Of a stretch of 64,000 bases of DNA, positions 10,678 through 21,686 are shown in pieces. The stretch's first letter is position 1. Each line of letters begins with the position of its first letter. Position numbers and translations under genes: made by a program. Under the pieces are notes generated by a model. That model saw nothing but the letters and a program-made list of their open reading frames with translations, searched no databases and had not been told where the DNA came from. The stretch spans positions 868,001 to 932,000 of the forward strand of contig JASVEC010000003.1 of NCBI GenBank assembly GCA_030770535.1, read 5' to 3'. The stretch comes from Batkoa obscura (Eukaryota > Entomophthoromycota > Entomophthoromycetes > Entomophthorales > Batkoaceae).

Positions 10678-10950
10678 TCTATATACTCAGAGTTTTTATA
10701 GCTTATACTATGAAATTTAATGTTTTCTTGTAAACTATGATATAATCCTAATACTTGCGTTTTAAAAAATAATATAAATAATATAAATAATATTATCATC
10801 TTTAAAAATAAAATCCCTGAAGTTAATAATAAAAGAAGCATAAACTAGTTAAAATGTTTACTTTATTTAATAGCTTTGTAAATAAAAATTCTAATATTAC
10901 TATTAACTGAGATATGATATTTACGCCACACTTTAACTTCAGCTATGTAA

Positions 10951-11355
10951 TCACTTGGCAATAGCAACAATTCGATCACAAGAAGAGCAACGATGAACCT
11001 CGAGGTGAAAAAAATCTCTTTCTGAGATAAAAATTCCGAAAAAGAAGTAAAAGTAGATATAATAAAACATAATAGGATACAAATCTAAAAACACCAAGAG
11101 CGAAAGAATTACAAAGAAAACAAGGAGAAAAGCAATTGCACCAAAAAACACCTTAAACTCGGGCTGATAATTAATCTTGGTGATTACTTCTTTATTTTCA
11201 AATGGACAAACTAAAATGGCTACTCCTCTCCTAGTTAATTTTAAGACTTCAGGTTGCTTTATAAGTATAGCTTGGTTTGGATGAGATGAACCGATTGCCA
11301 TATATGATGGTGGAGACTGATTCAATTTACCACTTTCAACATCTAAATTATCCAT
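10951..11355 (-). CDS. LITAF-like membrane protein C
   Basis: 134 residues, intronless, ATG at 11353-11355. N-terminal PPSY (about residue 15), then AILIKQPEVLKLTRRGVAIL and the altered first knuckle CPFENKEVITKINYQP. A long hydrophobic region of about 55 residues is rich in Phe, Leu and Tyr; then VHRCSSCDRIVAIAK ends the protein at the usual place. Here the second knuckle is CSSC instead of CPSC. A TATATAAA box lies 63 bp upstream. It sits between the MAPEG gene and the JmjC pseudogene. Confidence 0.77.
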   Translation of the reverse strand: MDNLDVESGKLNQSPPSYMAIGSSHPNQAILIKQPEVLKLTRRGVAILVCPFENKEVITKINYQPEFKVFFGAIAFLLVFFVILSLLVFLDLYPIMFYYIYFYFFFGIFISERDFFHLEVHRCSSCDRIVAIAK

Positions 11356-11417
11356 AAATTTTTGATTTTAAAAATTATTTTTAGAATTAAATTATTATTT
11401 TTTCTTTTCTTTTTTTA

Positions 11418-11425
11418 TTTATATA
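11418..11425 (-). promoter_or_regulatory. TATA box of LITAF gene C
   Basis: TATATAAA on the minus strand, 63 bp upstream of the start codon. Confidence 0.5.
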
Positions 11426-11429
11426 CATA

Positions 11430-12005
11430 TTTTGCTACAATACGGTTTTTTATTTACTTTAAATATTTGTATTTTACTGGTTTTTAAGATCACATGGCAA
11501 AATATGTTAAAGTCAATGAAAAAGCTCTAAAATGTTTTCATCAATTTTAAGGAAACTGGTAATGTAAATCTGAAGACATGGACTGGTGTAGAAGGATGCA
11601 AAATGTATGCCTAATTATTAACAATAATGAGGAAATATTAATAATTGAGCAGATGTCTTGAGTTGAACTAGTTTACATCCTCAAATTACATTAGTATATT
11701 TTTTAAAAAGATAGCAAATTATTGGAGAAAATATCATTTTATTTTCTATTTAGAAATTGATCAATGTTTTTTATTGTAAACTTGATAGCTTTAATAAAAA
11801 GCATTAAAGTTTCCTTACCCCTAAAAATCAAGTATGATCAATGAGTGTTATGTATGGGATCAATATCAGTCTTATCCGAACAACCAACTGAATGTAAAAT
11901 TGTTACAAATTTAACCAATAGAAATTAATGAGACGTCATAAAAAATTTAAGTACATAAAAATGAATCAAATATTTTAATCAATTGCAACTTGCAATTAAC
12001 TGTAA
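11430..12005. other. Intergenic; its end is a shared promoter with the JmjC paralog
   Basis: From about 11870 the sequence (CCGAACAACC, TTACAAATTTAACCAATAGA, TCAATTGCAACTTGCAATTA) matches the upstream region of the intact JmjC gene at 36110-36250 in inverted orientation. The remainder shows no gene. Confidence 0.55.
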
Positions 12006-14965
12006 ATGGATAAAGAGGCTATTGGTGAGCCCGAAGGTATCGCAAATATCTCTAAAGTTAAAATAGATAAAGTTAATTTTACTTTTGAGAAGGTTGACTT
12101 CAACGCATTAATTGATGCAGATGTCCTTAAGATTAAAGACGAATTAAAAGTAATCTATGGAATATTCAAAAAAAATGAGAGTTAAGCTGAAAATACAATC
12201 CAAGGTTCAATGGCAATAAAAGATAGGTTAAAAGAGATATCGTTATCCAATGGTTATACAAGATAAAAGAATTCAATACAATATTTAACAGAGATGAAGC
12301 ACCTTTGTTGATACTTTTGATCTCAAATATACTTGCTAAAAAACTGGATGCAAATGACAAAAAAATCCTCTGTGAATTTGACTTTAATTTAATGTCATCA
12401 GCAGAGGGAGAACGGTTTATTTCTGGCTTACAATCTATCTATGAAGAGTTCAAGCTTAAATCTCAGAAATCATCGTATTTGACTTTTAAATTAAACTGCG
12501 ATTCCCCCTTTTCTGGGGCATTGTTATTAAGCTGATTGAAGTTTATAAAGGATCTTGATGAATGGTCAGAAATAAATGGGTTTAAAGTTAACCCAGATCC
12601 CCTTTTGCTATTTTTTGCAAGTCAATACTTTGATAAGTATACAAGATCATCAATTTTAATTATCTCTTTGGATTCAATTCAAGGTAACAATCTTGATTTT
12701 AATTCTATTTATCAAATCAATAAACCTGCTACAAAAAAAAGCGCAGAGGTGAACTCAGGCAATGTAAATAAAGGACAAGAGGTTATAGTGCTGGATAACA
12801 GTGAATTTGAAAATACTCATAATGCGGACGGAACCGATTACGCTAATTTAAGCCTATTAGCAAAGAAAGAGTTGAAACGATATTTAAAGTCAATGTTAGG
12901 CTATTCAAGTGATATAGAACAATTAGAAGCGCATGTTAATAAATCATTGAAAGCTTACAAGGATTCGAAACCTGATTTCAATATTGTTCAAAATCAAGCA
13001 TGTAATTCCAAAAGTATTAATAAATTTAGTTGTTGAAAAATATGTGTTGGGAAATAAACGGGTAAATGTAGATTCAGAGCTACGCGATTATTTGCCGAGG
13101 ACAAGGATAAAGAATTGGTTGAAGGCTATGCTTTTATTAAAGCAAATGAATGTGAAAAATTCAAGGAAAAAATTCACAATTATAAAAAGTACACAATAAC
13201 CAAACCGCAATTTAATGATTTATTTGCACCTCCAGACTTACCAATAGCATCATTGACTATCTATAGTAATGAAGCTACGGAGAAGGATTATAAATATATT
13301 AAAAAGTACATCAACCCTGCATTAAAAAAAGCATTAAAAAATGAGATTGAAATTTATAAAAGATTTGGAAATGGCATACATTATCGTCCAATGGTTCAGC
13401 CTATACCACAAGTTTGTGATAAATGCAGAACTTCCATTTTCTGTTTTTTCTATGTGTGCCGTAAATGTAGTGTTGAATTATGTGCTTTATGCTACAAGAA
13501 TCTTTACAATGAATTTAATATCAGATTAAATCCTTTTAGCTGTTTTAGAGAACCTAAGTCAGGAGACAGTTCTCATACACGTAGAGCGTTTTTACCATTT
13601 TCTTTTTATACATTAAATGTATTCAAAAAGTTTTATGATCCTGTGCTTGCATATAACCCATCTGAAAATTCAAATGTAAATAAAAATGAAAATGTCACAA
13701 GCGAGTTATTTCGTGAAATTGATCATACTTCTTATCCCTATCCATTTGGAAAAAAAAAAGATATTAAACTACCTGATTTTCAAGTAGCATGGAAAAAGGG
13801 TACCTCGATGGTAATTGAGCTTGACATGAGCTCATCAAAGTATACAGTTGATCCTTCGTTCTTTATTAAATATTATGGAAATTTTAGAATTGAAGTTGTA
13901 CATTTAAATAGCAAAAAAATTAGTGGATTAAAAGTAGAATTTTTTGGTAATTTTAATAGTAAAAAAAAAGGAGTTCAATATAAAAAAGAACAAATACCAG
14001 CTATGATTAAGGACTGGCAGCCAGATTTCACTTTTAAAGAGCACTTTAAATGCCTTTATAATGATTTTATGAATCTTGTGCCATTCCCGGAGTATATGAG
14101 ATATGATGGTAAATTTAATTTACTTTCATATATACCAGATATTCATGCTGTCTTAGATCTTGAACCAAAGATACACAGCTCTTATTACCATGGGGGTAGT
14201 AAAGAATTTGGCACCACTTCCCTGAATTTAAATGTGGCAGATACCATTAACATAATGAGCTACTCCTCAGGTAATTTAAATGAACCAGGCGCATTGTGGC
14301 ACGTATTCAAAAGAGAAGATGCAAATAATATTAGAAAGTTTATATCAAAAAATAATAAAAATAAAGTCATTAATGATCCAATACATGATCAAGCTTTCTA
14401 TTTTAATGAGGAGAGCTTAGATGACCTTGAGAATAATCATGATGCAATCAATTATCAGATTTACCAAAGACCTGGTGATGCAGTACTTATACCAGCTGGT
14501 TGTGCACATCAAATTCAAAATTTTCATCATTGTATTAATATTTCAATGAATTTTGTAGCCTTAGAAAGTGCATCCATTTATGTACAACTTACCAATGAGT
14601 TCCGATCTCTTTCATATAATCATTCGAAATGTGTAGATGTTTTAAATACATCTAGTATATTAGCTAATGTTTGGAACACTATAGAAGAAAAAGTTACTGG
14701 TAAGTCGGTTTTACAAGGTAGAATTTTCAATTATAACTTGCCTACAAATTTTGAACCTAGTGATATAAGTAAAAGAAATACTTCTGGCAGTGAGTTTGAA
14801 AATATAGAGCTAAGAAAAGTAAAAAGGAATAGACAACATGATCTGATATCATAAATCAATATTAAGTCTAGATGAAATTGATCCCAAAATTAATGAAAAA
14901 GTCAAACAAATACCGAATATGATAATAAACAATTAATTAATGAACACGAAAAACAGGAGGACTGA
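12006..14965 (+). pseudogene. Broken copy of the KDM3-like JmjC gene
   Basis: Colinear with the intact gene at 32891-36109, from MDKEAIGEPEG to EYDNKQLINEHEKQED. The 5' third is interrupted: an in-frame stop near 12184, a frame change near 12260, a stop near 12535 and further frame changes at 13035-13115. From 13115 to 14854 one long frame of over 570 codons remains, with the zinc finger CDKCRTSIFCFFYVCRKC, the JmjC region and the SxDPIHDQAFYF-type segment. In the JmjC core the paralog's LHLDAAD is LNLNVAD here, so both residues of the HxD iron pair are Asn, while the distal His (AGCAHQIQN) is kept. The C-terminal repeat region is reduced to one short unit. A transcript from the long 3' frame might still be made, but it could not be an ordinary demethylase. 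Confidence 0.85.
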
Positions 14966-15350
14966 GATTTGGTTACTTTAAAAAAAATCATAAATCAATA
15001 ATAAAAAGAAGTGGGTGTTAACATAGGCCATAGCCTGATTGTATAATTAGCATTACAACCAAATTAAAAGGTTATACAAGTTTAATAAAGTAAATGATTT
15101 ACTAATTTACTAATTTACTAACTAATAATATAACCAAGTATGAAAATGGATTATATTTTTTTGATTACCTAAAATCTCATCCAACTTTAAATATTTGAGA
15201 CATGTACACTTTTATCAAGCACTGTAGTTAAATAGTTACTTTGATTTTACAAATGAATTTGGTCACTATATTGATATTATTAGAAATAAAACGTTGCCTT
15301 TATTCTGACTAATGATGTACATACAAAAAAAACTCTAAATGATCTCAGTT
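14966..15350. other. Gene-free interval
   Basis: AT-rich sequence between the JmjC pseudogene and a LITAF relic; no gene seen. Confidence 0.5.
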
Positions 15351-15351
15351 T

Positions 15352-15430
15352 TACTTAGCAATACTAATAACCTAACCACAAGAAAGACAACTATGAGTTT
15401 CACCATAAAAAGGATTATTTTCAGTGATTG
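15352..15430 (-). pseudogene. C-terminal LITAF-like relic
   Basis: Only the last 20 or so codons are recognisable: YGETHSCLSCG, a stop, then VISIAK, corresponding to HRCPSCDRVVAIAK in intact copies. Upstream sequence is too decayed to follow. Confidence 0.55.
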
Positions 15431-16065
15431 AAAATATAAAGAAATATAAAGCACAACATAAAGCATGTATTGAAATAGGCTTTAAGTATTTCTAAACAAA
15501 GAGAACCAGGAATAAAGTTTGAGTTTATGTCTTTTTTATTTTAATCTATTTAATTAACTATTTATACTTGTGCTTGTTATTATATTCTTTAATTTACACT
15601 TGCTTTATCGCTTTAATAATATGACTTTTAAAGTTAAATGTATCCTGTAACATTTTCAATCAGATATTAAATTTATTTGATAATATACTTTTTATGCAAA
15701 ATTTTATGATAGATCAATATCCTTAAAAGTTAAATCATATTTAAAAGAATGAATAATTCTTTAATAGTTTTTAAATTTATATAATTAAAAAAGCTCAATA
15801 GAAAACCCCTGGTATTTATAAATTATACTAAGAAATTAACTATTTCAATTTAAGTTATAAGTTTCTTTGGAAGTTTATATTTAAAGAAATAATATATTTA
15901 ACAAAGTTTTTTTTAAACTAAATCATTAATACTAATGATTAAAAGTGTTATAAACAAATTTAAACGCTTACTTTTATTTTCAAAAAATTATAGTAATATT
16001 ATCCAGTAGTTTTATAACTAAGAATTATAGTATAATTAATGATAAATCAGTAAACGATCCACATT
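15431..16065. other. Gene-free interval
   Basis: AT-rich, no gene or repeat recognised. Confidence 0.5.
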
Positions 16066-16491
16066 TTACTCGTCCTCACCCTTACCCTCTTTAGCAATAG
16101 CAACAACCCTATCACAAGAAGGACAATGGTGAATTTCATTAAAATTTGGAGTATATACAATCATCAAATAAAGTAAAGGAAAAGTAAAGGCAAATAATAA
16201 AAACCCAAAAACAATTGCTTTGTGTGATTTAGAGATAATGAGACTTGCAAATGAAAAAAAGAGAAAAACAAGCAAAGTAAGAAATGGTTTAAGTTTAGGT
16301 TCATATTCAACTTTAGTAATTATTTCCTTATCTTCAAATGGGCATATTAACATCAGTACCCCTTTCCTATTTAATTGTAAAATTTCGGGTTGATTTATAA
16401 TAACTGTTTTATTCGTATGACTTGAGTTATTAAGTTGATATAAAGGTGGAGTGGAATTATTTAAGTCAATTTCAATATCTAAATCGTCCAT
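16066..16491 (-). CDS. LITAF-like membrane protein D
   Basis: 141 residues, intronless, ATG at 16489-16491. Acidic start MDDLDIEIDLNN, PPLY motif (about residue 15), VIINQPEILQLNRKGVLMLI, then CPFEDKEIITKVEYEP, about 50 hydrophobic residues, and IHHCPSCDRVVAIAKEGKGE. The conserved QPEILQLNRKGV block before CPFE is found in all four paralogs and could be a family-specific extension of the LITAF fold. As elsewhere in the family, the second cysteine of the first zinc knuckle is replaced by Glu. A TATATAAA box lies 67 bp upstream. Confidence 0.78.
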   Translation of the reverse strand: MDDLDIEIDLNNSTPPLYQLNNSSHTNKTVIINQPEILQLNRKGVLMLICPFEDKEIITKVEYEPKLKPFLTLLVFLFFSFASLIISKSHKAIVFGFLLFAFTFPLLYLMIVYTPNFNEIHHCPSCDRVVAIAKEGKGEDE

Positions 16492-16557
16492 AATACTTTG
16501 AGTTAAAAAAATAATATTAAATTAAATTGTTTAATCTTTAGTTCATACCATTTCTTA

Positions 16558-16565
16558 TTTATATA
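16558..16565 (-). promoter_or_regulatory. TATA box of LITAF gene D
   Basis: TATATAAA on the minus strand, 67 bp upstream of the start codon. Confidence 0.5.
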
Positions 16566-16569
16566 ACTA

Positions 16570-17166
16570 AATTATTACTATATGATTTTTATATTTGTTT
16601 GAAATGTTTGGATTTGACCACTTTAAGACCACATGATAAAAAAATTGATTTTTCATATTAAATGATTAATATGTATGAATAGCGACTAATAGCAATAGTT
16701 TATAATTTGTTGGTTTTAATTAAAATAATAATTGTTTTAATACTATATTTCAAAGTCATAAAAATTATTATCATAATATGAAAATTTTTGAAATCAATTT
16801 AGTAAAAGTAATATTTAAACCTAATAAACTAAATCTAATTAAAGATAACCATTTAATAAACTACAGTAATCCTTTATAAATAAACATTATTGATTTAAAT
16901 ATACTTACTATCTAAAGCTAATATATTATAGTAAATTTAAAAATTAAATAGAACTTATCATCAAATCATTTAAATCCAATATTATTAACAAACAAATTCA
17001 AATATACAAATCAATAAACATTACCAATTTATTTCTTTAACATGTATCAAAATATAATCAAAAATCTCTATAATTGACCATCTCAAGTCGAATCAATCTT
17101 AATATAAAACAAAATAACTGATTTCTTTTAATCCTACTAATCTAAAATCTTCTAGAATCTCCAAAT
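16570..17166. other. Gene-free boundary between accessory and housekeeping blocks
   Basis: AT-rich DNA with no gene seen; it separates the LITAF/JmjC region from the multi-exon genes that follow. Confidence 0.5.
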
Positions 17167-17769
17167 CTACTCTTTTTTCATTGCTTTAAATTTACAAAGA
17201 TTGGAAACATAATCCTTCATTTCAAAATCTTTACTAAAAAATTCAAACTTAGGTGGGACTTTGGATAAATCTAATTTGATATCCTCTATAAAATGTATTT
17301 AAAAAAAAAAGGTGAATACTTAATTTGATCTAACTCTAAATTTATAAGTAAATAAAAATAAAAGCACTTACTTCTTTTTGAATTATCTAAGATATGAAGT
17401 TCAAATTTATCCAATTTATAATACTCTTTTAAATTCACTTTTTTATCATCTAATATTTTATAAATAACTCGACCGGTAGGTAATAACTTGTCATCATGTA
17501 AGCTCTAAACAAATCAAAATCAGCCCAATTAATCCCGTAACACACATCAAAATAATCAAAATAATCAAAATAATCAAAATAATCAAAAATGAAGAGTTAG
17601 TTTAAAATCTTTTACTTACCCTATGTTGTTCAAATGTAATTACTTGGCCTTGAGTCATAAACCATTGATAAATTGTAGTGATATCTTTTTTAGTTAAATA
17701 ATTGGTACTTCGAATTTTATAATTAATCTGTTGACCTAGTGTTTGACCAAGGATTTTTAAATGAGTCAT
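17167..17769 (-). CDS. Unrecognised conserved-looking protein, three exons
   Basis: About 133 residues read across three exons. Exon 1 starts MTHLKILGQTLGQQINYKIR and ends at EQHR near 17622. Exon 2 begins SLHDDKLLPTGRVIYKILDD and ends near 17372. Exon 3 carries DIKLDLSKVPPKFEFFSKDF and ends FKAMKKE at 17167. Introns have GTAAGT donors; the first contains a short tandem repeat. The composition is basic and soluble with no signal peptide or membrane segment. I do not recognise the family; small size and basic charge would suit an RNA- or organelle-associated factor, but that is a guess. It is divergent from the PPIE gene with starts 151 bp apart, so they probably share a promoter region. Confidence 0.7.
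17545..17588. repeat. Short tandem repeat (AATCAAAAT)n in an intron
   Basis: About five units of a 9-10 bp motif (AAAATAATC) within the first intron of the gene at 17167-17769. Confidence 0.7.
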
Positions 17770-17919
17770 TTTTATTTATAAAAGATTTAAAAACTTTGAA
17801 AAGAAAATAATGTCCTTCTCTTATTTCAATCACTGCAAAAATAAAAGAATTAAAAACTTTAACTTCAATTTTCAAAAAAAAGTCAAAAGTATCTTTTTTA
17901 ATAAAATTTTCAATCCCAA

Positions 17920-19349
17920 ATGAATAACTCTATAAAAGATCGAAAAACGAATACTATATTTGTAGGTAAAAAGCAACGTTTTCTTATTAAACAATAATCA
18001 TATTTTGACCCTTAATTTAGGTGGCTTTGATGAACAAGTCAATGAACAGATATTATATGATACTTGCATTCCATTTGGAGATATAGTACAAGTACAAATA
18101 CCGAGTAACCCATCGAGGTGTAAGAATGAATTTTCCCAACTATAAATTAAAAAAATAAATCAAACTCATTCATTTTCAGGGTTAGTCCATCGAGGCTTTG
18201 GTTTTGTGGAATATGAAGATAGTGAAGATGCTTTAGCTGCTGTAGATAATTTACATTTATCCGAATTGTATGGTAAAGTTTTGAAAGTCAATATTGCTAC
18301 TAATACTAGAGTCAATCAATATTCAATTAAAGCTGGTAAGTTTGGAGATTTTTGTTGTTTTTGTGGAATTGGTTGATATTAATAAATGCTTTTTTATTTT
18401 AGTTTGGACTGAAGATTCTTGGTTACAAGAATACGGAACTAATAGACAAGAAGAAAACAAAATCGAAAATAAAAAGGAAGGTGGGGATAAAAAAGAGGGG
18501 GAGAATAAGAAAAAGAATCCAAAGTAGTTTAGAATTTATTTTTACATTTATAAATTAATAATAATTTTTAAAAAGAGTATTTTTTGATATTACAATTGGT
18601 GGTGAAACAGCAGGTAGAATAGTAATGGTATTAAGGGCTGATGTAGTACCAAAAACAGCAGAGTAAATATTTTATATTATTTTTATTATAATTTAATATT
18701 AATATTCTAATAATAGGAATTTTAGAGCATTGTAATCAATATGGTTTAATAGTTTTATAAATAAAGTATTAATATTTTTTTAATAAGATGTACTAATGAA
18801 AAAGGGTATGGTTATAAAAAATCGGTATTTCATAGGGTAAATTAATAGTTCAAAAATAAATACTAAATATTAATAGAATGTTTTTAGGTAATACCAAAAT
18901 TTATGTGTCAAGGAGGTAATAAACAATAATCATATAAAATAATATAAAATAATAAATAATAATATTAAATAGGCGATTTTACAAATTATAATGGTACTGG
19001 TGGAAAATCAATTTATGGAAATAAATTTGAAGATGAAAATTTTCAGTTAAAACATTCAGGATTGGGCACTTTATCAATGGCCAATTCAGGTCCAAATACT
19101 AATGGTTCTCAATTTTTTATTTGTACTGGGCCAACCGAATGGTAATTTTAATATTATATAATATATATTAATAATATTAAACTATGTATATATATATATA
19201 TTATATTATTTAGGTTAGATAATAAACATGTAGTATTTGGTTATGTAGAATCTGGTTTAGATGTAGTTAAAAAAATGGAACAGTTCGGTAGTGAAAGTGG
19301 TAAACCTCAACGTAAAATTACAATTATTGATTGTGGTGAATTGGAATAA
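17920..19349 (+). CDS. PPIE: Cyclophilin E (CYP33/PPIE type): RRM plus peptidyl-prolyl isomerase
   Basis: Multi-exon gene of roughly 300 codons, the normal length of this family. It starts [18 protein letters not shown], giving RNP2 (TIFVGGF), then [15 protein letters not shown] and RNP1 ([10 protein letters not shown]). A linker with [12 protein letters not shown] (human VWSDDDWLKKF) leads to a Lys/Glu-rich stretch. An intron just after KKNPK joins it to the cyclophilin domain ([17 protein letters not shown]). The catalytic core is intact: [15 protein letters not shown] with the key Arg, GTGGKSIYG, and [15 protein letters not shown]. It ends [10 protein letters not shown]. In the family it acts in the nucleus, in the spliceosome and on chromatin regulators. 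At least seven short introns; the linker intron must be removed or the protein ends at 18525. Confidence 0.92.
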
Positions 19350-19384
19350 AAAAATTTAATAAAAAATAAGTTTGTTATTAAATT

Positions 19385-19455
19385 ATATCATAAAAAATAA
19401 AAATAAAAATAAAATAAAAATAAAAATAAAATAAAAATAAAAATAAAAATAAAGA
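19385..19455. repeat. (AAAATA)n simple repeat
   Basis: Low-complexity tract between the convergent PPIE and hydrolase genes. Confidence 0.75.
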
Positions 19456-19462
19456 TTATTCT

Positions 19463-20419
19463 TTATTCTTCTCTTTTTATTTCTATGATTTCATCCGCCA
19501 TAGCTTCAAGTTGAGGCTGTCTTAATTTAAGATTACCTGAAAAAAATTCCATCCAAATATCAACTTCTTCCTAATAAAAAATAAACAACATTTAATTAAT
19601 AAATAACAATTTAATTACTTTTTTATGACTCATTTCATGACCTTTTCCTTTAATAATCCTTAATTTAATATATTCATCCCATTCTTTTGTCACCACATCT
19701 TTTAATTTATTAATACTATTTGTATAAATAGTTTTAGTATTCTTTTCATCTTTATCTCCAATAATAAATAATAATTTAGTATCAAACCCCCTCATGCTGT
19801 GTTGTGTTTGTTTTTCTAGAAAACTATCTAAAGGTAAAGCAGCAATAGCAATGACTCCACATAATGGTAATGGATATTCTAAAGCTAATTGTAAAGCCAT
19901 TGTTCCTCCTTGTGAATAACCAAATAAAAAAGTATTATTGATTTTATAGCCTTTACTTTGAGTATAATCTAATAACTCTTTTAATAAAGTTAAACTTTGT
20001 TGATAACTTTTATCTTCATGTATTATATTGAGTTCTAATTTTGAATTTTAAAAACATTAAATAAATAAAGAATATTAATATTAAATAAATAATGCTTACC
20101 ACTTCCATCTTCAAGATTGAAGCTATCCCACCACATATACATTTCTTCATGATCATAAGTAAATGGTAATTTATAAGGTGCTTGTACGGATAATATACTG
20201 GATTGTGGTAAATTTAGTTGTTTAGCTAAATTAAAATAATTTTTATTATTATCGCCTAAATTAAACTTATTAAATATATTATTAAATATATAATATTATT
20301 AAAAATGATTTACCTAAACCATGTAAAAATAGAATTAAATTTTCTTGGTATTGATCTTGAAGATTATTTGTAAATTGAAATTTTAATTTTTGAAATTCTT
20401 TATTATCTAATATTTTCAT
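19463..20419 (-). CDS. Acyl-protein-thioesterase-like alpha/beta hydrolase
   Basis: About 261 residues over four exons. It starts MKILDNKEFQKLKFQF; the oxyanion-hole motif FLHGLGDNNKNY spans the first intron; MYMWWDSFNLEDG fits the phospholipase/carboxylesterase (Abhydrolase_2) family, where a W-(W/F)-D segment lies near the acyl tunnel. The nucleophile elbow is GYSQGG (Ser at about 128), the acid is in IIGDKDEKN (Asp about 181 or 183) and the base in KGKGHEMSHK (His about 220), so a complete Ser-Asp-His triad is visible. The last exon starts EEVDIWMEFFSG and ends EIIEIKREE. Family members remove palmitoyl groups from proteins or hydrolyse lysophospholipids in the cytosol. Which substrate applies cannot be said. 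Divergent from the Plp2 gene (160 bp apart). Confidence 0.85.
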
Positions 20420-20578
20420 CTTTGACTAAAATAAATAAAACCTCATTAAAATTTATCAAGAATACCAAGAGCTCTCTCTTAGAGTTTTCTAATGCTTGAA
20501 TGAAACCTTAATTGATTGGTGGTTTTCTGAAACTATAAATTTCGATTTTTACTATTTCTTTTTCTAAAATAAATAAAA

Positions 20579-21494
20579 ATGCAAAACCCTAATGAAGATA
20601 CTGAATGGAATGATATTTTAAGAGCTAAAGGAATATTACCCCCTAAAGAACCAAGTAAAGAAGAATTAGTTGAAAAAGCATTAGAAGAAGCCATTGAAGC
20701 ACATCAAGCTAAACAAAATAGTCATCAAAAATATGAAGATTATGAGTTAGAAGAATTGGATGAATTTGAAGATTTAGAAGATGAAAGTATTTTGAATATT
20801 TATAGGTAAGTTAAAGAGAAAAATAAATTATTTATTTTATGTAACTATGAGGAGAATATGTAACTGATTTTATTTTAATAGAGAAAAAAGACTTCAAGAG
20901 ATGAAATTGTTAGTTTCTAAACAAAAATATGGTGAAATTATTCAAATTAATCGACCTGATTTTATTCGTGAAGTAACTGAAGCTAGTGAACATGCACCTG
21001 TTATTGTACATTTATTTAAAGATAGGTAAACTTCATTTACTCCTTATTCTTTACTAAATCATTTAATTAACTTTATATTATTATAGTTATTTAGCTTGTC
21101 GTCAATTAAATCACTATTTATCCGAATTAGCTAAACAATATAAATCTACTAAATTTGTAAAAATAATTTCGGACCTTTGTATTGAAAATTATCCAGATAA
21201 AAATTTACCCACTATTTTGTGTTATCATAAAGGAAACGTTAAACAACAATTAATTGGGTTAGCTTCGAATTTACATTCAGGTTGTAATTTATCAAAGAAA
21301 GGTAATTTTATTATTATTTTATTAGGGATAAATAGATTAATGACCTTATTATTATAGAATTAGAAAATACTTTAATTGGTCATGAACTATTAGATATTCA
21401 AGAAAGTAGTAAAGATAAAATGGAAGAATATGAAGATGAAAGGAAAAGTATTCGTAATACCAACCTTTTAAACCAGCAATTAGATGACTATTAA
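20579..21494 (+). CDS. PLP2: Phosducin-like protein (Plp2/PDCL3 type)
   Basis: About 240 residues, four exons. The N-terminus [20 protein letters not shown] is the signature of the Plp2/PDCL3 group. An acidic stretch ([16 protein letters not shown]) precedes the first intron. Then come a helix [17 protein letters not shown] and the conserved [17 protein letters not shown], and a thioredoxin-like fold with [19 protein letters not shown] (one cysteine, no CxxC, as expected for a non-redox phosducin fold) and [20 protein letters not shown]. The tail is acidic and helical, ending LLNQQLDDY. Family role: co-chaperone of the CCT/TRiC chaperonin for actin, tubulin and cell-cycle proteins, essential in yeast. 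Start fixed by the ATG right before the conserved N-terminal block. Confidence 0.92.
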
Positions 21495-21686
21495 AATAAA
21501 CTTGAACCTAAAACTTATCTATATTTCTTTATTATACAATAAAATCCAAATTATTTTATTTTATATACTTTTTATTAAATATAGAAAAGTTTTTATAATT
21601 CATTGATATATTCTATTCTATTTATATTAAGCTTTATCATTCAGAAAAAATAATTTTAAAATATGAATTTGCAACCATCATTATCT

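Noticed and set aside
10506-10841. ORFs on both strands at MITE copy 3
   Set aside because: They run through the repeat and its flank; similar fragments at 7367-7597, 24073-24302, 29580-29768 and 58761-58970 come from the same element.
18294-18527. Separate small gene with a Lys/Glu-rich end, and a separate cyclophilin gene downstream
   Set aside because: Removing the intron after KKNPK joins them into one PPIE-type protein of normal length.
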